This document shows, one piece after another, positions 17,838 through 20,390 of a stretch of DNA of 20,390 nucleotides. Both the position numbers and the translations under genes were made by a program. Below the pieces are notes generated by a model, which saw only the letters and a program-made list of their open reading frames with translations, did no database searches and was not told the origin of the DNA. Source of the stretch: Giesbergeria sp. (GTDB lineage Bacteria > Pseudomonadota > Gammaproteobacteria > Burkholderiales > Burkholderiaceae_C); the NCBI GenBank assembly GCA_017987055.1, contig JAGNUJ010000016.1:1-20390 (forward strand). Reading direction: 5' to 3'. Position 1 is the stretch's first letter; each line of letters starts with the position of its first letter.

Positions 17838-18542
17838 ATGACAACCCTTATTTCTAACCTTGCACAGGTACACACCCGCATCGCGCAAGCCTGCGCGCGC
17901 GCTGGGCGCAGCAGCGCTAGCGTGCAGCTATTGGCAGTTTCCAAGACCTTTGGCGCCGACGCGGTGCGCCAAGCCGCCGCTGCTGGCCAGCGCGCCTTTG
18001 GCGAAAACTACGTGCAAGAGGCGCTCGACAAAATGGCCGAGCTAGACGATCTAGCCGATTTGCAATGGCACTGCATTGGCCCGCTGCAAAGCAACAAAAC
18101 CCGCCCGGTGGCCGAGCACTTTGATTGGGTACACAGCGTCGATCGCCTCAAAATTGCCCAACGTCTGTCCGAGCAGCGCCCGGCGCATTTGCCGCCGCTG
18201 CAGGTGTGTTTGCAAATCAACGTTGACGGCGGTGCCAACAAAGCCGGCGCCTTGCCTGCAGAAGCGCTGGCGCTGGCGCTGGCCGTCGCCGCCCTGCCCC
18301 GCCTGCAGCTGCGCGGCGTGATGAGTATCCCCGAGCCTGCTATCGAATACGAAGCGCAATGCGCACTGCACACAAGGGCTAGAGCCGTTTTTGACCAAAT
18401 AAAAGCCGCAGCAGACAACGGCGCGGCGGGGCTGGAGCGCTTTGACACGCTGTCGCTCGGCATGACGGCGGATTTGGACGCGGCGATTGCTGCTGGCAGC
18501 ACCATCGTGCGCGTGGGCACCGGCATTTTTGGCGGGCGCTGA
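17838..18542 (+). CDS. yggS: YggS family PLP-binding protein (PLP homeostasis)
   Basis: YggS/PLPBP proteins bind pyridoxal phosphate without known catalysis and help keep PLP and amino-acid pools in balance. The 234-residue protein shows LAVSKTFGADAVRQA with the PLP lysine at K36, the segment GENYVQEALDK, WHCIGPLQSNK, LQVCLQINVD, RGVMSIPEP, LSLGMTADLDAAI and the ending STIVRVGTGIFGGR. I chose the ATG at 17838; TTG at 17817 would add seven residues. Residues about 168-190 are encoded by a stretch similar to the dispersed repeat, with AGG, AGA and ATA codons that are unusual here. Its placement divergent to pilT is common in proteobacteria. Confidence 0.95.
   Translation: MTTLISNLAQVHTRIAQACARAGRSSASVQLLAVSKTFGADAVRQAAAAGQRAFGENYVQEALDKMAELDDLADLQWHCIGPLQSNKTRPVAEHFDWVHSVDRLKIAQRLSEQRPAHLPPLQVCLQINVDGGANKAGALPAEALALALAVAALPRLQLRGVMSIPEPAIEYEAQCALHTRARAVFDQIKAAADNGAAGLERFDTLSLGMTADLDAAIAAGSTIVRVGTGIFGGR
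18361..18395 (+). repeat. Probable dispersed repeat fragment inside yggS
   Basis: GCGCAC (18361-18366), nine bases, then GGGCTAGAG (18376-18384) has the same order and spacing as GCGCAC and GGGCTAGAG in the copy at 11725-11759. The following CCGTTTTTGA resembles the tail of that copy (GCCGATTTCA). The arm start AGCTGCTA is not preserved. It is translated in frame in yggS. Confidence 0.45.
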
Positions 18543-18569
18543 GGGGCTGGAGTAGCGCGTTGGACGGGC

Positions 18570-18587
18570 AATAGCTGCGTGCTAAGC
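18570..18587 (+). repeat. Possible decayed repeat fragment upstream of the aminotransferase gene
   Basis: AATAGCTGC at 18570-18578 followed by GTGCTAAGC resembles the arm start AATAGCTGCTAGC of the dispersed repeat, broken by a few bases. It lies in the 80-base gap between yggS and the aminotransferase gene. The match is short and may be chance. Confidence 0.3.
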
Positions 18588-18622
18588 TGAATTTTTAGTT
18601 GCTTTATTCACGGAGAGCCTCC

Positions 18623-19759
18623 ATGCCCGCCCTTTTGCCCGATATCGATCCCGACGGTTTGCTTGAATTTTCGGTGGTCTACACCGACCGCGCGCTCAAC
18701 CACATGTCCCAGCGCTTTGTCGGCGTGATGCAAGACATCTTGGGCACACTCAAAGAGGTTTATGGCGCGCACAGCGCCGCGCTGGTGCCCGGCAGCGGCA
18801 CCTTTGGCATGGAAGCCGTGGCACGCCAGTTTGCCAATAACGAAAAAGTGCTGATCGTGCGCAATGGCTGGTTTAGCTACCGCTGGAGCCAGATTTTTGA
18901 TGCCGGCGGCCTGGGCCTCGGCGCCACTGCCGTGGTTTGCAAAGCGCGCCCGCAAGGCGATGGCGCGCAAGCACCGTGGGCACCCTGCCCGATCGACGAA
19001 GTGGTGGCGGCCATCCACGCCGAACAACCCAAAGTCGTGTTTGCCCCGCACGTCGAAACCGCCAGCGGCATCTTGCTGCCCGACGATTATTTGCAAGCCC
19101 TGAGCGCCGCCGCCCACGCAGTCGGCGCGCTGTTGGTGCTGGACTGCGTGGCGTCCGGCGCGCTGTGGGTGGATATGCGCGCCACCGGCGTCGATGTGCT
19201 GATTTCGGCACCGCAAAAAGGCTGGAGCAGCTCGCCCTGCTGCGCGATGGTGATGCTCAGCGAGCGCGCCCGCCAAGCCATCGAGGCCACCAGCAGCAGC
19301 AGCTTTGCCTGCGATTTGAAAAAGTGGCTGCAGATTGCCGAGGGCTACGAAAAAGGCCAGCACGCCTACCACGCCACCCTGCCGACCGACGCGCTGGTGA
19401 GGCTGCGCGACGTGATGCAGGAGACGCGCGCCTACGGCTTTGCCAAAGTGCGTGAGGAGCAATCGGCACTCGGCACGCAAGTACGCGCGTTGCTGCAGTC
19501 GCGCGGCTTTGCCAGCGTTGCGGCCGTCGGCTTTGAAGCGCCCGGCGTGGTGGTCAGCTACACCACCGACCCAGACATTCAAAACGGCAAAAAGTTTATG
19601 GCCGTCGGCTTGCAAACCGCCTCCGGCGTGCCCTTGCAATGCGATGAAACGGCTGAATTTAAGACCTTCCGCATCGGCCTGTTTGGGCTGGACAAATGGC
19701 ACAACGTCGAGCGCACGGTCGGCCAACTGGCGGCGGCGCTGGACGCCATCGATTCGTAG
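18623..19759 (+). CDS. Class V aminotransferase (alanine-glyoxylate / serine-pyruvate type)
   Basis: A 378-residue PLP-dependent enzyme of fold type I, class V. It has ALVPGSGTFGMEAVARQF (cofactor phosphate-binding region, about residues 54-71), the PLP-contacting aspartate D174 in LVLDCVASGA and the Schiff-base lysine K199 in SAPQKGWSSSP. The family includes alanine-glyoxylate, serine-glyoxylate and related aminotransferases; the substrate pair cannot be read from sequence. I chose the ATG at 18623, preceded by GGAG at seven bases; an in-frame TTG at 18599 is less likely. A weak promoter candidate (TTGGAC at 18560, TAAGCT at 18583, 17-base spacing) lies upstream. It may depend on PLP supply, which fits but does not prove a link to neighbouring yggS. 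Confidence 0.9.
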   Translation: MPALLPDIDPDGLLEFSVVYTDRALNHMSQRFVGVMQDILGTLKEVYGAHSAALVPGSGTFGMEAVARQFANNEKVLIVRNGWFSYRWSQIFDAGGLGLGATAVVCKARPQGDGAQAPWAPCPIDEVVAAIHAEQPKVVFAPHVETASGILLPDDYLQALSAAAHAVGALLVLDCVASGALWVDMRATGVDVLISAPQKGWSSSPCCAMVMLSERARQAIEATSSSSFACDLKKWLQIAEGYEKGQHAYHATLPTDALVRLRDVMQETRAYGFAKVREEQSALGTQVRALLQSRGFASVAAVGFEAPGVVVSYTTDPDIQNGKKFMAVGLQTASGVPLQCDETAEFKTFRIGLFGLDKWHNVERTVGQLAAALDAIDS

Positions 19760-19781
19760 GTTGGGTCAGCGCAGCGTAACC

Positions 19782-19817
19782 CGATGTTCCCGATGTTCCC
19801 GATGTTCCCGACGTTTC
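19782..19817 (+). repeat. Short tandem repeat, 9-bp unit
   Basis: The unit CGATGTTCC occurs three times exactly (19782-19808) and a fourth time with changes (CGACGTTTC, 19809-19817). It starts 22 bases after the aminotransferase stop codon. The sequence just before it, GTTGGGTCAGCGCAGCGTAA, resembles a dispersed intergenic motif (GGTTGGGTTAGCGCAGCGTA) that I recall from many proteobacteria. Confidence 0.85.
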
Positions 19818-19818
19818 T

Positions 19819-19838
19819 GGCGCTTGCGCCGCTTTTTT
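19819..19838 (+). terminator. Small terminator-like hairpin after the aminotransferase gene
   Basis: GGCG (19819-19822) and CGCC (19827-19830) enclose CTTG, a loop known for stability in RNA, and six T follow at 19833-19838. The stem is short, so termination may be weak. The large hairpin repeat further on, followed by seven T, could be the main stop. Confidence 0.4.
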
Positions 19839-19949
19839 GTCAACTCCCCGCCCAGCATTGCTTACGGCGCACGCGGCGCTGCCGGGGTGATTTCGCCCAA
19901 CGCCACGCTGAACTTTGAAGTCGAGTTGCTCGGCATCAAAGGCCAATAA
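19839..19949 (+). pseudogene. 3' remnant of an FKBP-type peptidyl-prolyl isomerase gene
   Basis: Read in one frame, this segment encodes VNSPPSIAYGARGAAGVISP and then NATLNFEVELLGIKGQ, followed by TAA. This is the ending of FKBP-type prolyl isomerases (typically PxxLAYGARGxGGVIPPNATLxFEVELL). Only about 36 of the usual 110 or more residues are present. No start codon, ribosome binding site or N-terminal FKBP sequence precedes it; instead there is a tandem repeat and a hairpin. The frame stays open leftwards only by running through the aminotransferase gene in another frame. It is best explained as a gene left over from a deletion. The reading frame is intact and the residues look well conserved, so the loss may be recent. 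Confidence 0.75.
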
Positions 19950-19966
19950 GCGATCTTTAAAACCAT

Positions 19967-20042
19967 AGCTGCTAGCGCACGTATTTAAAAGCTTTGAGGT
20001 ATAAAACCTATTTAATTCCTTTAAATACGTGCGCTAGCAGCT
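19967..20042. repeat. Complete long hairpin repeat (23-nt arms, 30-nt loop) with T-tract
   Basis: The arm at 19967-19989 (AGCTGCTAGCGCACGTAT, then TTAAA) is the exact reverse complement of 20020-20042, with a 30-base loop, the same dimensions as the copy at 13108. Compared with that copy, arm position 17 is A instead of G and the partner base is changed to T, so pairing is kept. The right arm is followed by C and seven T (20044-20050), so the copy would work as an intrinsic terminator for rightward transcription, just before the DUF445 gene. Confidence 0.92.
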
Positions 20043-20070
20043 CTTTTTTTGATAGTGGGATAAACCAGCA

Positions 20071-20390
20071 TTGAACGCACCACACGACCCTGCCGCCGCT
20101 CTGCAACGCGCCAAACGCCAAGCGCTGGCGCTGCTGTGCGTGGTCACGGCGGTGTTTATCGCCACCAGTGTGCTGGAGCGCGGCCTGTGGCTGAGCTGCC
20201 TCAAAGCCGTGGCCGAGGCGGCGATGGTCGGCGCGCTGGCCGATTGGTTTGCCGTGCGGGCGCTGTTTCGCCGCGTGCCGCTGCCGTTGATTGGTCGGCA
20301 CACGGCCATCATTGCGCGCAACAAAGACCGCATTGGCCTGCAACTGGCGCAGTTTGTGCGCGACAAATTTTTGGATGCCGACTCGCTGGT
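20071..20390 (+). CDS. DUF445 family membrane protein (5' part, runs off the window)
   Basis: The open frame from TTG at 20071 continues to the window end (106 codons, no stop). The protein has a membrane segment ([18 protein letters not shown], about residues 19-36), then the DUF445 signature [19 protein letters not shown] (about 51-69) and [13 protein letters not shown] (about 77-89). DUF445 (YjiN-like) proteins are inner-membrane proteins of unknown function. No ATG is available in frame before the conserved region, so TTG is the likely start; a weak GTGGGA lies 10 or more bases upstream. The hairpin repeat and its T-tract lie directly upstream, so a promoter would have to lie in about 20 bases or overlap the repeat. 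Confidence 0.85.
   Translation, partial: MNAPHDPAAALQRAKRQALALLCVVTAVFIATSVLERGLWLSCLKAVAEAAMVGALADWFAVRALFRRVPLPLIGRHTAIIARNKDRIGLQLAQFVRDKFLDADSL

Noticed and set aside
19440..19838. Open frame leading into the FKBP remnant as a 169-residue gene
   Set aside because: Most of it is an out-of-frame reading of the aminotransferase gene; only the last 36 codons have real similarity.

Overview
The window looks like a chromosomal segment of a high-GC betaproteobacterium in Burkholderiales, most likely Comamonadaceae. This rests on gene content and order: an rpoC of beta/gamma type, an rsmB-DUF4390-ntrY-ntrX-like run, rsmI/yraN/diaA/BON lipoprotein together, and pilT-pilU divergent from yggS. It also rests on a dispersed repeat with the core AGCTGCTAGCGCACGT, which I associate from memory with that family. 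No database search was run. Nearly all genes are core housekeeping genes; I see no phage, insertion sequence, CRISPR array or obvious genomic island.

Layout. (1) 1-4379: the right half of a hairpin repeat, rpoC, then a strong intrinsic terminator closing the rpoBC transcript. (2) 4406-10008: five co-directional genes, the first four joined by overlaps: a LemA-like membrane protein, rsmB, a secreted DUF4390 protein, an NtrY-type sensor kinase and a short response regulator that keeps the NtrX-like receiver and Fis-type ends but lacks the sigma-54 AAA+ domain. (3) 10026-10307: tRNA-Phe(GAA) and tRNA-Gly(GCC), each with its own terminator. (4) 10336-11710: a structured leader and a short Hsp70-like (YegD-type) ATPase. 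(5) 11764-14618: rsmI (minus) and yraN (plus) start on overlapping start codons, followed by diaA and a two-BON-domain lipoprotein. This matches the E. coli rsmI-(lpoA)-yraN-diaA-dolP neighbourhood without lpoA. (6) 14615-17799, minus strand: pilT, pilU and a beta-hydroxyacid dehydrogenase. (7) 17838-20390, plus strand: yggS, a class V aminotransferase, a 310-base spacer holding a 9-bp tandem repeat, a terminator-like hairpin, a 3' remnant of an FKBP gene and a full hairpin repeat, then the 5' end of a DUF445 gene starting at TTG and running off the window.

The most notable pattern is the dispersed repeat. It occurs as a long palindrome (two complete copies with perfect 23-nt arms and 30-nt loops, plus one cut by the window start) and as shorter one-armed copies. 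The two complete palindromes differ by one base pair, changed on both arms so that pairing is kept. One-armed or degenerate copies also lie inside the rsmB, beta-hydroxyacid dehydrogenase and probably yggS reading frames, without breaking them and marked by unusual codons. I see no clear new multi-gene system; the repeat family and its incorporation into proteins is the best candidate for something little described.
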